From Brachyhypopomus gauderio (lineage: Eukaryota > Chordata > Actinopteri > Gymnotiformes > Hypopomidae): DNA of 64,000 bases. The notes under the pieces were generated by a model. That model was not told the origin of the DNA and did no database searches. It worked only from the letters and a program-made list of their open reading frames with translations. A program made the translations under genes and the position numbers. Below are positions 1 through 20,200 of this stretch, piece by piece (position 1 is the stretch's first letter; the number at the start of each line of letters is the position of its first letter). The stretch spans positions 420,890-484,889 of the forward strand of contig NW_027506890.1 of the NCBI RefSeq assembly GCF_052324685.1, given 5' to 3'.

Positions 1-14
1 GGGGGGAAACTCAC

Positions 15-3000
15 CGAGCCTTTCTCGATAACACGGTTCAGCATCACAACCCCACGAGTCCTCTGTTCCCACACCATTTCCCAGAAATGCCCGCATGTGT
101 TAGGTAAAGGACCCTGCAGGGAAGGAGGGACAAACAGATTAAGCACTGCAAAAGTCCTGCAAAGTTGAAGGATACTTAAACAAAATGGTGAAGATCACCT
201 TGAAGGCAGAACATTCGACACAGGGCATGACTGGTATTTGGTAGAACACAATGAATTCTAGCCAATCTGCCCCTCCCATTTGAGACAGAGGGAACACATC
301 ATAATGGCTCTACTCAACTAAGAAAATGTACCAAATTAAATTTTTTCCAGAGAGACCTGTGGTGGCTGAAACCATTATGGCAATCACATAATTAACCTTA
401 CCAATGCTATTAAATTGCTCAGGGGAACCAATAGTCAAACCTGCCAGCTAGCTGTGGAGTCCAGAACATGCCAGAACCAAGCGGATGTGTGACCTCAATG
501 AAGTGCGGGATACCGCGTAAGGGTGAATCCCCCAGCTGAACACCAGGGACAGGGCACGTCCAGGCACATCTCCCTTGTATCACACGACACGGGGCCAAGC
601 AACTCCAAGTGCGCTATTCTGACGCACTCCCGAGTATTTCACAACATGGTCCAGACAGGTTAGGAAGAGTCACTGGCGTGAAATGAATATCTGAAACTTC
701 CTGCCCTTTCTGTCAAGACGCCCTTACCCTGCTGCACAGGGCTTGCACCAGAGCCATGATAGTCATCATTTCTCTAAACTGGATAATACCAGTCCATACA
801 AATCAGCGTTTTTGAGGAACAAGACTGCTAATCTGTGGCTATTTAATCCATTAAACTCCAACCCTATAACCACTTTGAAGTTTTTAACAAAACAAATGTG
901 AAAGTTACAAGAGTGAGGAAAAAGTCTGGAATGTAAGGGGTAAAAGATTAGGAGTAAGATTGGACAGTATCGTATTAGTATTATATTTAAAATACTTGTT
1001 GTTGTATGTACCACTTCGCTCCCATTTATCAAAAATAGGCAGACACATCAGACTCTTATCAGACATTCATCCCCATTGAATGGCAAAAGCAACTTCATAC
1101 TTATAACTCCATTCGAGAACTTCCAATGTTGAAGCCATATTTAAAACCATGACTTTCAATGGTATAAGCTAAACACTGAACACAGCGCATGATTTAGATG
1201 CTGAGATGGGTGGCGATCTGTTAATTGAAAAAAGCAAACCACAAAAACAATAGCGGATGGAGGTAGACTGGAGTGTCAAATTGTGAACAGCCAACATTTT
1301 GGTTTATGGTTGTTATAAAGTGACAGTACTAGTGAAGGTTACAACCATTTTGTTACTACTTAATGCATTATTAGATTGATTGAAGTATGCTTGACCCTTG
1401 ACCTTTGCTTCCAGCTTCCTCAATGTCCTGCTACGAGACCTCCGATTCCTGTGCTGTACCTCCTACTCTGGAACGTATCAATGCTGCGAGATGTGACATC
1501 GCAGAAGGAACTGTCCCATTCAACAGAACACCACAACCCATCTCCAGAACAGCTTTACAATGAAGCAGCCATGATGACACAGGGCCAGCATGAATGATGC
1601 ATGCGAGTTCTACAGTGAGATCTTGAGAATTTGCTGAGGCACTTCAGTTACATGCCCATGGTCCTCTGAGACATTCCCAAGCACACAATTCTATGGAAAG
1701 TATTTCAAGGGAGGGTTACTGGGGCTTTGCCCCCCCCCCCCCCCCCAATCTTCTAACCTGAGTGAGAATGTAACTTCTCTGTGCTTCCTCCATGGAGATC
1801 AGACTGGCATTGATGTAGTCATTGCTGGCCACCTGAAGATGAATACGGCTGTGGTCAACTGGTGAGGGGTGGGGTGTTGGGGGGTGGAAGAGAGAAAATC
1901 ACATAATAAAGCAGCATACAGTTACAGTCATACAGGTGCAGCTGTGGAGAAATTACCAGAGGTGTCTGTGGTTTAAAAAAAAAAAAAAAAAAAACACCAC
2001 AGGTCTCTCTCACATCCTTTTCTCAGTTCCACCAAAAGAAAGAATGCACTCAAAACCCATTTTTTGTTTGTTTCTTTTAGGACACAGAGGGGGAAAGAGC
2101 AGGAGAGAGAAATAAAATGAGTGGAAACCACAGCAACACTGCTCTAAAGGCACAGTGATGATGAGATAGATGAGGACACATGACACGTCCTTTTGTGAAT
2201 CTGAATCTCTGATTTCCATGATAACAGTAAAACAATAAACTAGCTTTGCTGTGTTACTTCAATCATACTGTATTATCAATCATCTTACAACACTGATCTA
2301 GGATTAGTGCGAGGACCACACATTGGTACCTTATTCAGATCAAATTTACATGGCTGCAGATCTATTGCAAGAGATATTCCAAGAAATTTTGGTTCCGACT
2401 TGTGTGCATATCAGAGCACAAACAAACAAACATAATACAATATACATGTCTAATATATGTATATTGTATTAGATTTGTTTGTTTGTGGCTTTCACCCATC
2501 TCTTTTGGAATAAAATAAAAGATCTTAGTTTCTAAAATTCACACATACATGGGCTGACATCTCTATAGCGATTGCGGGCTCTGTTCTCTGGAAGTCTGGC
2601 AATCTTGCAGGGCAGTTCACTTGATTGTTGTCTGATTTCCTAGGGACACACAAATATCTATTACACAAGTTGCAGAAAACAATAAAAATGCCAAACATAC
2701 TCCAGATAAATAGATCAAAGTCTATTTCAACCCTATATTATTTTATACAGATTTTGTTACTAATTATCTAGTTTCCCCACTGTTTCAGGACATGGGTGTA
2801 CACACAGTAGTCACTTTGCGTCTTCACCGTATCCCTGTGCTCAGTTGAGAATAAAACGTATCAGGTAGGACAGTCAAGTAAGCAAATAGTGCCACAAGCT
2901 TCTCCAAACACGATATTAAAAGCACAATGGTAACGTTATATAACACATGTTATCACAATTCACTTGTGCTGCACCTCACTCAACCACACATTAGCTGCTG

Positions 3001-3722
3001 CATGTGTGCAGGCCCTTGATGTTTCTTCTGCGTTCACCTATCACACACACTGATCATCAAAAGAAGATGAGCTAGGGGTTCCCCACAAGAGATTTCTTTT
3101 TTTTTTGCGAATTTGATTTGAACACGCCAGTGTAATAACAAAACAAAACACAAGCGTGTTTAATGTTTAATAGTTTAATAGAAACGTCAATGTCGCCTAG
3201 TTACCCAGCAGCCTCAGGCGGAACAGAGAGAAGTAGGGTCAGTCAATTAGCCAGCTAGCTAGGAGGCTAGTCAAGCTATTACAAGACTCAAATGGACTGT
3301 GTGTGCAAAAAAAAACCCAAACATTTAGGAAATGTAAAGGGTTATAACGTCCGACATACAGCTGGCTAGTAAATGCTGGTCAAATCACTCCACCGGCTGA
3401 AATGGCCTCTTATGCGGTTAGCCAGCCAGCTAACCAACTAGCACTCACAGAAGCGAGTTTGGTAGCTAGCCGGCTAATGCTAACCCATCACCCCAGACGG
3501 CTGCGTGTTAGCGGGCTGCAGCCCTCCAGCCCCGAGCCGCCTCGAGTTAAGCGTCATCACCACACGGCCTTAAATGGAGAGGAACGGCGTGAGATTCACA
3601 CGCCACACAGCGGCTCCACACCATCCTGGCCCGACCGTAAAGCCTCACCCCCGCTAGCCCCGTACCTGGTAGATGGCGTTCCAGTTCCCGGACTCATCAA
3701 TCTCCCGAAACTCGGCGTCCAT
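15..3722 (-). CDS. ptpn1: Tyrosine-protein phosphatase non-receptor type 1 (PTP1B), N-terminal four coding exons, partial
   Basis: Cytosolic, ER-anchored tyrosine phosphatase that dephosphorylates insulin- and leptin-receptor pathway kinases. Coding exons on the minus strand in gene order: 3666-3722 (ATG at 3722), 2549-2639, 1758-1858, 15-113. Lengths 57, 91, 101 and 99 nt join in frame to give 116 residues, and each has AG/GT borders. Seen in translation: the N-terminal helix ([16 protein letters not shown]), then [50 protein letters not shown] and [12 protein letters not shown]. These match PTPN1 better than PTPN2 ([10 protein letters not shown] rather than CHFWLMVWQQ). The catalytic HCSAGIGRSG loop and the C-terminal membrane anchor lie left of the window, so completeness cannot be judged. 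Introns contain a C run (1730-1746) and an A run (1975-1994). Confidence 0.93.
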
Positions 3723-4030
3723 TGCCGTGTTGTTGAGCGCCCCGTTCCCCTAAACCGATCGACGACTCCCTGTAGAACACGCGCAGCCCAACAGGAAACC
3801 GCCGTCAAATCACACCGACTGTAAAAGGTTCAGAGAGGTTTTTTATGTGTTTTCTAAGTGAATATATATATATGAGTGTGTATTTTTCTGATGTTGCTGT
3901 TGTCTCTCGCTGCCTGTTCTTACCGGAAACACGCTGCTCGCTCCTCCCGCCCCGCTGCACTACGACACCGCTGCGCGTCTCGCCCAACACCGGCTCAACT
4001 TCACCGAGCAGCGCACGAAATGAAACCACA
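3723..4030 (-). promoter_or_regulatory. ptpn1: ptpn1 5' UTR and promoter-proximal CpG-rich zone
   Basis: The 300 bases upstream of the ptpn1 ATG are rich in CpG, in contrast to the AT-rich DNA beyond 4080. No TATA box is evident on the minus strand, so a CpG-type promoter is likely. The exact start of transcription cannot be read from sequence. Confidence 0.4.
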
Positions 4031-4260
4031 ATCGCGACGTTGTACCGGGGTGGGGAGCGTTATCTGGGTTTTGTGTTATTTTATTAATTTGATTAATTTC
4101 CCTAGGTCTCATTTTGAGAAGCAAATAAGAAAAGAAAAATAGATTTTTTTAAGTGATGGGAAAATGTTACAAGTGCAACGAAACGTCTTACTGCACTTCA
4201 GCTTGTTTATGTCACATTTGTTATTTAGGGGTTGTTAGTCAACCAACGCTACTTTAATAT

Positions 4261-4549
4261 ACGTGTAATAGTCATAGTCACTTACATACATCACACATCT
4301 GAGATGTTTCAATCAAAGATCGACAGTGAACGTGTAATAGTCATAGTCACTTATATACATCACACATTTGAGATGTTTTAATCATTAATAGATATACAAT
4401 GAACGTGTAATAGTCATAGTCTTACATACATCACACATTTGAGATGTTTTAATCATTAATAGATCTACAGTGAACGTGTAATAGTCATAGTCACTTATAT
4501 ACATCACACATTTGAGATGTTTTAATCATTAATAGATATACAGTGAACG
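4261..4549. repeat. Minisatellite, about four copies of a 69-75 bp unit
   Basis: Copies begin at about 4261, 4330, 4403 and 4474, each starting with ACGTGTAATAGTCATAGTC and running through a segment reading ACATCACACATTTGAGATG. They differ by a few substitutions and small indels. The array sits between the divergent ptpn1 and adipor1 genes and ends just before the likely adipor1 first exon. Confidence 0.9.
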
Positions 4550-4559
4550 GTCTCCATGG

Positions 4560-5020
4560 CCACGCCCCCTTTATTTACTACTTGGTGACAGCCGTATCCA
4601 GGAAGGAAGCGTCTCGCGAGCTCTATTAGCTCTGTTAGCCCGCTAGCTACGTTGGTTAGCCAATCGTTTCTGCGCTGTCGCCCGTAACGTTACTGTAGCG
4701 TCCGGAAAACCTCAGACTCCTACAAAAGAAACGTGTCAGTTACGTCCGTTTTTAAAGATATCTGGTATAGAAACTCCCAAGTGGACACCAGCTAGCTAGT
4801 TAGCTAACTAACGCAGTCAAAGCTAGCTAGCGGTAGATGGTTTACCAGTTCTGGTAATGTTGGATAGATAGCTAAGCTAGTGTTTGCTAACTGGTGTGTG
4901 TAGTCAGCGACTTTGCTACCAGTACCAGCTTAGCCATCTTGACAAGTCCTCTTAGACTGTGACAGGAACCTTAAATCAGCGCTGACGCGCTCCAACAGCA
5001 ACCCAAACCAGGTGGGGACA
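4560..5020 (+). promoter_or_regulatory. adipor1: Probable adipor1 promoter and first untranslated exon
   Basis: A CpG-containing stretch lies between the minisatellite and a TA repeat. It has many GCTAGC/TTAGC words and a possible donor (CCAG/GTGGGG near 5010). The first coding exon at 5918 appears to have an upstream acceptor (CTTTAG at about 5900-5905), so an untranslated first exon here is expected. Start site and donor are inferred. Confidence 0.35.
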
Positions 5021-5036
5021 GTTTAAAATATCACTG

Positions 5037-5040
<4 letters not shown>

Positions 5041-5072
<32 letters not shown>
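5041..5072. repeat. (TA)n microsatellite
   Basis: An uninterrupted TA dinucleotide run of about 32 bp in the presumed 5' intron of adipor1. A T run follows at 5209-5226. Confidence 0.95.
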
Positions 5073-5076
<4 letters not shown>

Positions 5077-5917
5077 GCTCGTAGATTTTTAATTTAAGCA
5101 CACCGCTTGCTATTTTAGCAGTCGTGTTGCTAACTCGTCTAACCAGGATATCCGAGGTTGCTAGCTAACTGCTCTGGGTCCTGTGGTTGGTCGACTACTC
5201 TTGCAGCTTTTTTTTTTTTTTTTTTTGCAAATGAACAAAGTTCGAAAGTTGCTAGATAGCTGTAGTTGTTAAAACGTTAGTTAAGCGCTTTGGACAAAAA
5301 TGCTGAATTTACACAAATGTAAGTTTCTAAACGAGGATATGGCTGTAAAACCAGCTGACTGGTTCTGCCATTGCTGCTAACAGAAACTATTTGAAGAAAT
5401 ACATTTGCCACGTCATGTAGTCGCATTGAAGATATCAAATGGTCAGCAATTGTACTTTGACAGCACATTGGAAACACTATTTTGTGTGGCACCTTTGTCC
5501 ATGCAAAGAACATTTGCTTTGGTCAAACTGAATTAGACTAGGTAGTGACAAAAATTGGACATTTTATTTGTGATTATTTTAACCCTAATTTAGTAGTAAA
5601 TGTAAAAAGAGAACTAATGAAATTTGACGTTTTGTATGTATCTGCACACACTGATAGTTTATGTCCTATTTGCTGTCCTATATGCTCACAGCATGTATAG
5701 GTCTGCGTTTTAGTCTGACCCATCTTTTTATCTTCTGTTTAGAAATAAACCTCACAATGAGCGTAACAGCATTATATTAACATGTGTCTGTGCTCAGGAC
5801 ATACTACCTAATTAACACCACATATGTTAACTTTTCATTCATAAAGTATCACAGGTCCTTGATTGCCAGCTCCAGGGCAAGGTGGTACATCTTGGGAAGC
5901 TTTAGGTTTCTCTCCCC

Positions 5918-7492
5918 ATGACAACGCGACACTATGACAACGGCGGCTCCAGTAGCGATGCCGAGTGGCGAGTTTTGGAGGATGAGAGCAACATGGAGGA
6001 TGTGGAGATTGCTGAGCTTGGACCGCTTCTGAGTGCAGCACCTTCTGCCCAGCTCGGAGTGAGTGATCTCAGGAACGGAGGAAGACAAAAAATGAGAGAG
6101 AGAAAGAGAAGGAAGGAATACTGTTGTGTTGCTAGACATGGTGGCATGATCTTGAAGAACTGGAAGCATTAAAAGCTGTAATCTAGTTAACCTGTGTGTT
6201 CTGATTTAGTCTGTCCCAATCAAGATCACTGCCTCTTTACACTTTAACCCACTGTAACATTTGTGGTTCGTGCCATCCTTCTGCACCTCTTGCCAGACTT
6301 TGGTGCCAATTTAATTGGACCCTGATTTATATCATCAGGCTACAGCAGCATTTCTAGGTTCAGATGATCTCAGTGATGAGGAAGAGGAGGAGGATGACGA
6401 TTTGCAGATTGTCACACTGCCTTTGCAAGCCCACCATGCAATGGAGAAGATGGAGGAGTTTGTACACAAGGTAGCCCTTTCTGAGGCCATACTAATTATA
6501 CATGTAGGGATGATGTACGTCAGTCCTGTTGCCTTTGGCCTTCAGGTTAGAAATAACCTGTTAATAATCATTGGTCAAATTCACTAGCAGCTGCTCTGTG
6601 TTTCATATACTTGCAGAGACCTATATTTGTATACTTTAGATGAGCACTTAACTCTTATGTTTGATTCTATTACAAGGTATGGGAAGGACGTTGGCGAGTG
6701 ATCCCTTTCCACCTGCTTCCTGATTGGCTGAAAGATAATGACTACCTACTTCATGGTCACCGCCCGCCCATGCCATCATTCCGAGCCTGCTTTGGAAGCA
6801 TCTTCAGGATCCATACAGAAACTGGGAACATCTGGTCACATTTACTGGGTTTGTAGCTAAGACTGGGTGTATGTGCATGTGTGTGTGAGGTGCTGTTTTT
6901 GTGTCATATGTCTGGAATGTTTTGAGGTCATACGTATTTTCCAAGTAGCCACATTTAACCATTGTTATCTCTTTAAGACTATCTGTGGTCAATATGTTTG
7001 TCACTGACTTTACAATTACCATGACTTGTTTACATTTCAAATGATGGTGTACAGTAATGCGACAGCATACATAACATTTTTGAGAGTATGGCTAACAAAA
7101 TAAGAGACCACAGCTGTTTTTGAGCAGTTATTAAAATTTTTATGGATACGTTATCCCTCGCAGGGCTGATTCTCTTCCTGTGTCTGGGCACTCTGACCAT
7201 GCTGCGGCCGAACGTGAACTTCATGGCCCCTTTGCAGGAGAAGGTGGTGTTTGGCATGTTCTTCCTGGGGGCTGTGCTCTGTCTCTGCTTCTCCTGGCTC
7301 TTCCACACTGTGTACTGCCATTCGGAGAAAGTCTCCAGAACATTCTCTAAGTAAGTGTTTTTGTGCACGCGCACTTCTTTTTTTTTCCAGTATGAAAATG
7401 CTGGTATAATGTGCTTGGTTTGGTATGTATTTAATTAGTGAGTATTTTGAGGTGTTGGAATAACTCTTAAGTTTTGAAATGTGACTATGTAT

Positions 7493-7535
<43 letters not shown>

Positions 7536-7726
7536 TAGGTTGGACTACTCCGGCATTGCTCTGCTCATAATGGGCTCCTTCGTGCCGTGGCTGTACTACT
7601 CGTTCTACTGTTCCCCCCAGCCCAGACTCATCTACCTGTCTGTGGTGTGTGTGCTGGGCATTTCCGCCATCATTGTGGCGCAGTGGGATCGCTTTGCTAC
7701 GCCACGCCACCGACCTACGCGTGCCG

Positions 7727-7760
<34 letters not shown>

Positions 7761-9444
7761 ACACACACAATTCTGCACATGCATGCTAGCAACATGGACC
7801 CATGCATGAGACTCCTAGTACAAGTAAAACAGTCAAACAGCTCTTCTCTACCTAGGCAAGATACCTACACCTGATCATACGTGTTGCCTAAAGCCACCCA
7901 CCCGTAAGGATGAAGGTTGTTTAGATGAAACTTCTCTTGGTTTATGCAGGTGTTTTCCTCGGCCTGGGGCTTAGTGGAGTCATTCCTACAATGCACTTTA
8001 CGATCACTGAGGGCTTTGTGAAGGCCACTACAGTGGGACAGATGGGCTGGTTCATCCTGATGGCTGCCATGTACATCACTGGAGCTGGTCTCTACGCTGC
8101 ACGCATCCCTGAACGCTTCTTCCCTGGGAAATGTGACATCTGGGTAAGACGTTACAGAAGAACCTTGGAGTTGAAATATCTTCTGATTCAGTGAGAGTCA
8201 ATGAGAGTGTATCAACATGCATCATCATAGCCTTTGGTTCTTCAGCAGGTTAATAAATAAGCCAGATTCAAATGTTATTTGGAAATTTGAAAGTAACAAT
8301 ATTGTGGTTAAAATAACACCTAGATAGATATCCTTTTAAACCAAAACCTGTATGTCAAGTTTGGTTACTTTTAGACTGGCTAAGAACACTGTATTCTGTA
8401 TATAGTCCTAAATCGGCACTGTTACCTGCACTGCATACTCTAGTTTCAGCCAGTAACAGCAATAGTGTGGCATGATGATCAGGTATATTATAATATATAA
8501 AAACAGTCACAAACCCCAAAACACTACACAAAAAGGCCCCCAAACCTAACCCTGGTGCTCTCTATAAACAGTGAACGAATAACTGTACAAATATTTACAG
8601 TAGCAATGGTACAAAAGGGCAATCCAGAATCGTAGTACTAAGAACACAAACACAGTCGAATACCAAATGAGCAAAACAGGGAACAACAAACTAAGCAATC
8701 AGTAGAGCACACAAAAGGCAGAGCGAGGCGAGGCGTCCCGAACAGCATCTGGAACTCTTTCATGGAAGAGCGCTTCCAGCTAGCCATCCATGGGACATCG
8801 GAGTGTCATGGAACAAATGTCATCGCCAGGTAGGAATTCAGGGTCCATGGAAGAGTGCAACGTCATACACGGGGATGACGTGGGACGGGATCACTGCTTG
8901 AAACAATACAGGGAACACACAAAAGCATCAGCACACACTGAAAGGGTGAAATAGCCATACTATCATACCATAGGTCAGTCTGCACATAATGTCAGATGAG
9001 TATATATCCTTCTATATGTGCAGCATATTTTGCAAATGCAGGGAAAAAATGGGTAGTTCTAAATATTTTCTCTCAGCATTTTTTCTAAATATTTCCATTT
9101 ATTAATATTTTGGTTTACATTATGTGAGCTACTACCAATACAGAATCCATGTAAGTGATTAATTATTTGGCCAGTAACGATAACTTATTTTATTATAATT
9201 TAGTTGTAGGGCACTTTTTAGGTCACCGTTGAATGTGGCTTCTTTTGAATTAGATCCACTAATGTGATTTTGCTTTATTCCTGTCTGTCTGCTCTTTTAC
9301 CCAATCCCACCCTAGTTTCAGTCTCATCAGATATTCCATGTGCTGGTTGTGGCTGCAGCATTCATTCACTTCTACGGCATCTCCAACCTGCAGGAGTTCC
9401 GCTACGGCCTGGGTGGTGGCTGCACCGATGATTCTCTCCTCTAA
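5918..9444 (+). CDS. adipor1: Adiponectin receptor protein 1, seven coding exons
   Basis: Seven-transmembrane adiponectin receptor of the PAQR family with a zinc-dependent ceramidase-like core; signals to AMPK and PPAR-alpha. Exons: 5918-6058, 6339-6470, 6677-6848, 7164-7350, 7539-7726, 7950-8143, 9316-9444. Total 1143 nt, 380 residues plus stop, all phases consistent. The N-terminal cytosolic tail is acidic and diverged; from VTLPLQAHHAMEKMEEFV onward it is nearly identical to mammalian ADIPOR1 (LKDNDYLLHGHRPPMPSFRA, TMLRPN, HTVYCHSEKVSRTFSK, LDYSGIALLIMGSFVPWLYY). The three zinc-ligand histidines are present: one in SWLFHTVYC and two in SHQIFHVLVV. It ends CTDDSLL. PLQAHHAMEKMEEFV favours ADIPOR1 over ADIPOR2. 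Teleosts may have two paralogues (a/b), which I cannot separate. Confidence 0.96.
7497..7533. repeat. (TG)n microsatellite abutting adipor1 exon 5 acceptor
   Basis: About 17 TG units followed directly by five T and AG, then exon 5 at 7539. Confidence 0.95.
7730..7768. repeat. (CA)n microsatellite just after adipor1 exon 5 donor
   Basis: A CA run starts four bases into intron 5 of adipor1. Exon 5 is therefore flanked by TG upstream and CA downstream, which could pair in the pre-mRNA. Confidence 0.95.
8500..8940. repeat. Possible degraded LTR-type repeat in adipor1 intron 6
   Basis: The stretch has the purine-rich, A/G/C-biased composition typical of fish LTR sequence read in reverse (short words such as AGGCAGAGCGAGGCGAGGCG, AACAGGGAACAACAAACTAAG). 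I see no second copy, no clear ends and no target-site duplication. The call rests on style only. Confidence 0.2.
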
Positions 9445-10225
9445 ACCACACCAACACCTCCACCCCTCTCTCTGCTACTGTCCCCATCATCACTTCCTGC
9501 CTTCTCAGCACTGGAGTGCTGATTAGTTTGAACACTTTTGGATCTGTCACAGCCGGAAGCAGCCAGTGTACCCAAAGTGTACAAGCTTCAAAACTTGTGC
9601 TGATGACAATACGGTTATTGATTTTAAGGGTGATTACACATTTTTAAAAGATGTCTGTGGTCACATGTACTATCATTGAAAATACTTGAAAATGTTGTTC
9701 TGTGTTCAGGGCACTGTTGAAATGTTTTAAAAAGTGCATCTTGGGACATTTTTGTGAGTGATCACTGACAGCTGTCTGAGCAACACTACCTCTTTTTTTC
9801 TCTGGTCCAGTCTCTGTACACTGTCATGAAAGCATGCTTCACATCTGTGAGCAGGAACTACAGGTTTTGGGCACAACAACTTCTCTAATTTTACAGAACT
9901 TTATGAAAACGGGAATGAAAATGGGAATGTTATTGTTTGTAAATAATGCCATATGATGTAAACTTTAAGAGTGTGTGGCAAAAATAACTTTCTTAGATAA
10001 AATTTGGGTGTTAAAGTTTTCCTGTAAAAGTCTTTTGGTCATTGTGTAGTTCTGACATTATTCATGAAGACAAGTCTTTCTACATACATGGTCCAGTTTA
10101 AGAAGTCCAAACTCAGTACTTCAGAACTCAAGGTTCTAGTCTGTATTTCTTTCAAGCTCCTTTTACCAGGCGTGAAAATCAAGTCCTAAAAAATTAAGAA
10201 TTTACGAAATTCATCTTAAATACTG
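9445..10225. other. adipor1 3' UTR and intergenic spacer
   Basis: No open frame of interest. The first few hundred bases are presumably adipor1 3' UTR. I see no canonical AATAAA before 10440, so the polyadenylation site may use a variant signal. Confidence 0.4.
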
Positions 10226-10240
10226 CCACAAGAGGGCGCC
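10226..10240 (+). promoter_or_regulatory. Candidate CTCF-binding site
   Basis: CCACAAGAGGGCGCC agrees with the classic vertebrate CTCF core (CCASYAGRKGGCRS) at all but one position. It lies in the spacer between the 3' end of adipor1 and the promoter of klhl12. Confidence 0.45.
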
Positions 10241-10379
10241 CGTTATGTAAGTGTACGCCGACGTGTGTACGTACGTTGCAAAATCACAACGCAACAACAA
10301 AACAAATGTAGCTAATCAAATCCCCCTAAAACACTTATGTGTAAACGTCTATATTCCCCCCTCTATTTAAAACGCGATT

Positions 10380-10760
10380 GTTGTTGTTTTTTTACTGGCG
10401 TTTTGTTTCTCATCGCCGGTAATTCAACCGTGTAGGTAGTGACGTCGCGGTGTTGCAGCCCAAAGCTAGCCGGCTACCTACAGGCTTTCACCCCGCAGAG
10501 CACTCCGAGTACCGCGTTTTCTTATCCAGCCAGACTTCTAACTTGTACAATATATAATTTTAAGCGTCGAATAAGACGAACGCTAATTATTAGTTTTATC
10601 TGTGGCGTTTTTAGTGTTTTTTTAGCACTGTTTTTCGGAACGGAGGATTGGTGTGACGAACATGAAGCTCTGTCGGTGGACGGTGTAGCATCGCGCCGCC
10701 TGCAGTGACCCGAAGTGCCGCCGCTTCGTCCATCACTGGTACGTGGAGCAGGTGTGCACG
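10380..10760 (+). promoter_or_regulatory. klhl12: Probable klhl12 promoter and 5' untranslated exon
   Basis: A CpG-rich block lies about 1 kb upstream of the first klhl12 coding exon. It has a possible donor at CACTG/GTACGT near 10739, which would end a non-coding first exon. No TATA box seen. Placement is inferred from composition and gene order. Confidence 0.35.
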
Positions 10761-11711
10761 CTATTGTGCATTTCCTACACGTATGTACATTATTGTACAC
10801 ACCTAGCTTCAGGTGCTAACGGGTTACTGGTAACCAAAAGCCAGCCAGACACTGTTTAGCCCCGTCAGTTAGCTACTCAGCTGGCCGCCTCTCACCTCCG
10901 GGCCTTCACGGTGATGTGTGGACCCCCGACCTCAGGAGGGGCGGACGGGGGGCGACCACAACCAAACAACTCGAGTTTTAACTGCTTTCTAAGTTGAAGC
11001 GCGACACTGACGCCTAAAACATTGTGCTGTGCCACTGCTGTCACAAAAACCCACTGTTTTTATATACACTGAAAATCTCAATGTCTTAAAATATATTGAC
11101 CCTGGTGTGTTTTGAATAATGCCGTGATGTAAAGAATAGGTTTACACACAGGAAGGAAGCAAAGTGGTGTTCCTCTAAAGCCTACAATTTATCATTTTTA
11201 TAGAGTCGTTGTTTTCCTGGCCCATGTGTATTATGTACTGCTTTAAAACACCAGTTTTAAACCTATGTGATTTTCCAGTGAGGTGAATCAAACAGTGACA
11301 TGTAGTATGAAGGGCCAAGGCTGGTTATCACTTAATTTTTTCCTATATCGTCAAGGACTTTTGGCCTTTGAAGTCCCAGATTTGCATTTTCCATCATAGT
11401 TAAGTGAGTCTGTGATCTGTGCATCTAGTGTAAATGTGAGTGTTTTAGTTTCCTACTGTTGCATTTACCAAGAATTTTAGAGCAGAATTCTTATTCCTTT
11501 TTTGTTCTTATTCCTTTTTCATGTATTGCCTTAGATTTGGATTCACAGTGGTTGTAGAATCATTTATTACCATTTGTTCAACCTTAAACTGTTAGGTTTT
11601 GCTCTGATCAGCACTCTGACATGCGAGATGTGTTGTGAATACAGGCCCAGATCTCACTTAATCATCCTGCACTGCCTGTGCAAGTGTCGCGCTCTCCCTT
11701 CGCTTGTCACC

Positions 11712-19297
<7,586 letters not shown>

Positions 19298-19952
19298 GAA
19301 CAGACTGATCAAATGGGTGAAGATATGTTGGAAGGGGAAGATTTTGGGGTTGTGTTTGGCAGCTAACATGTGAGACTGGTCTTCGATGTACCATGAATAC
19401 CTGCATGGTAAAGCAAGCATACTGGACACCCTGATTATAAGACTTACCCCTTTCATGTTTGTTTTAGTCCCTTTTTTGGACCTTGGTTCTATTGCCATCT
19501 GAGATAAAAAACCTTACAGTGCACACTGCGTGTGGCCTGAGGTCCGTACATGGCCCTGTGGTTCAGTGGTATCTGTGGTTACTTTTGAGGGTCGTGTGGA
19601 TGAGTCTACAAAAGTGCAATAATTTGATCTACTGCTGTAAAAGACTACAAATGTAGAAGACGACGATTGTGCGCTTCAGCTGTTGCTGCTATATGCCTTA
19701 TTGCCCTTGTGGCACAACATTTCACCAAATCAAACCATGGGGCTTCTGTCTGCTCTCACTGCAGAGTATAATAACTGAAGGAGAGTTCGTTTTAGGATTC
19801 TAAAGGAAGATGCCACCATTTCTGGCTGTAAATGAACACTCTATGTGAATCACATGTACAGTTCTGTGGCGTGAGTACGACGGTCCTTTCTTGCATTTTT
19901 GTCCTGCTAGCCTGTATTATGAGAAGTGGGAACCCTACTCATTGTCTCACAC
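19298..19952 (+). other. klhl12: klhl12 3' UTR and spacer
   Basis: Non-coding sequence after the klhl12 stop. Possible polyadenylation signals AATAAA occur further on (near 20312 and 20503), beyond a MITE, so the UTR could reach about 20530. Confidence 0.4.
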
Positions 19953-20200
19953 TTAAAGGTACAGTAAGTAGGGGTTTCTGATAAAAACTGAACATAAACA
20001 AAAGAAGAATACTGAAGAATTTAATTCTAATAGTTGTGCGATATTGCTGGTGTCAGGAAGTGCTTGTGATGGTCTGTTTTGTGAAGATGCCTTTTCCACA
20101 GTGCTCATGGGGCCAACTTTTCTTGCTAGCTGTGTTGCTAGCACTGAGTTGTAAGTATGGGACTAAAAACAAATAGAAGAGTTACTTGGTGTACCTTTAA
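19953..20200. mobile_element. MITE with TTAA ends (piggyBac-like)
   Basis: The segment begins TTAAAGGTACAGTAAGTA and ends GTTACTTGGTGTACCTTTAA. The ends are inverted copies (TTAAAGGTACA against TGTACCTTTAA, with further partial pairing), and TTAA at both borders fits the piggyBac target site. It is 248 bp with no coding capacity, so it would depend on a transposase made elsewhere. Confidence 0.6.
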
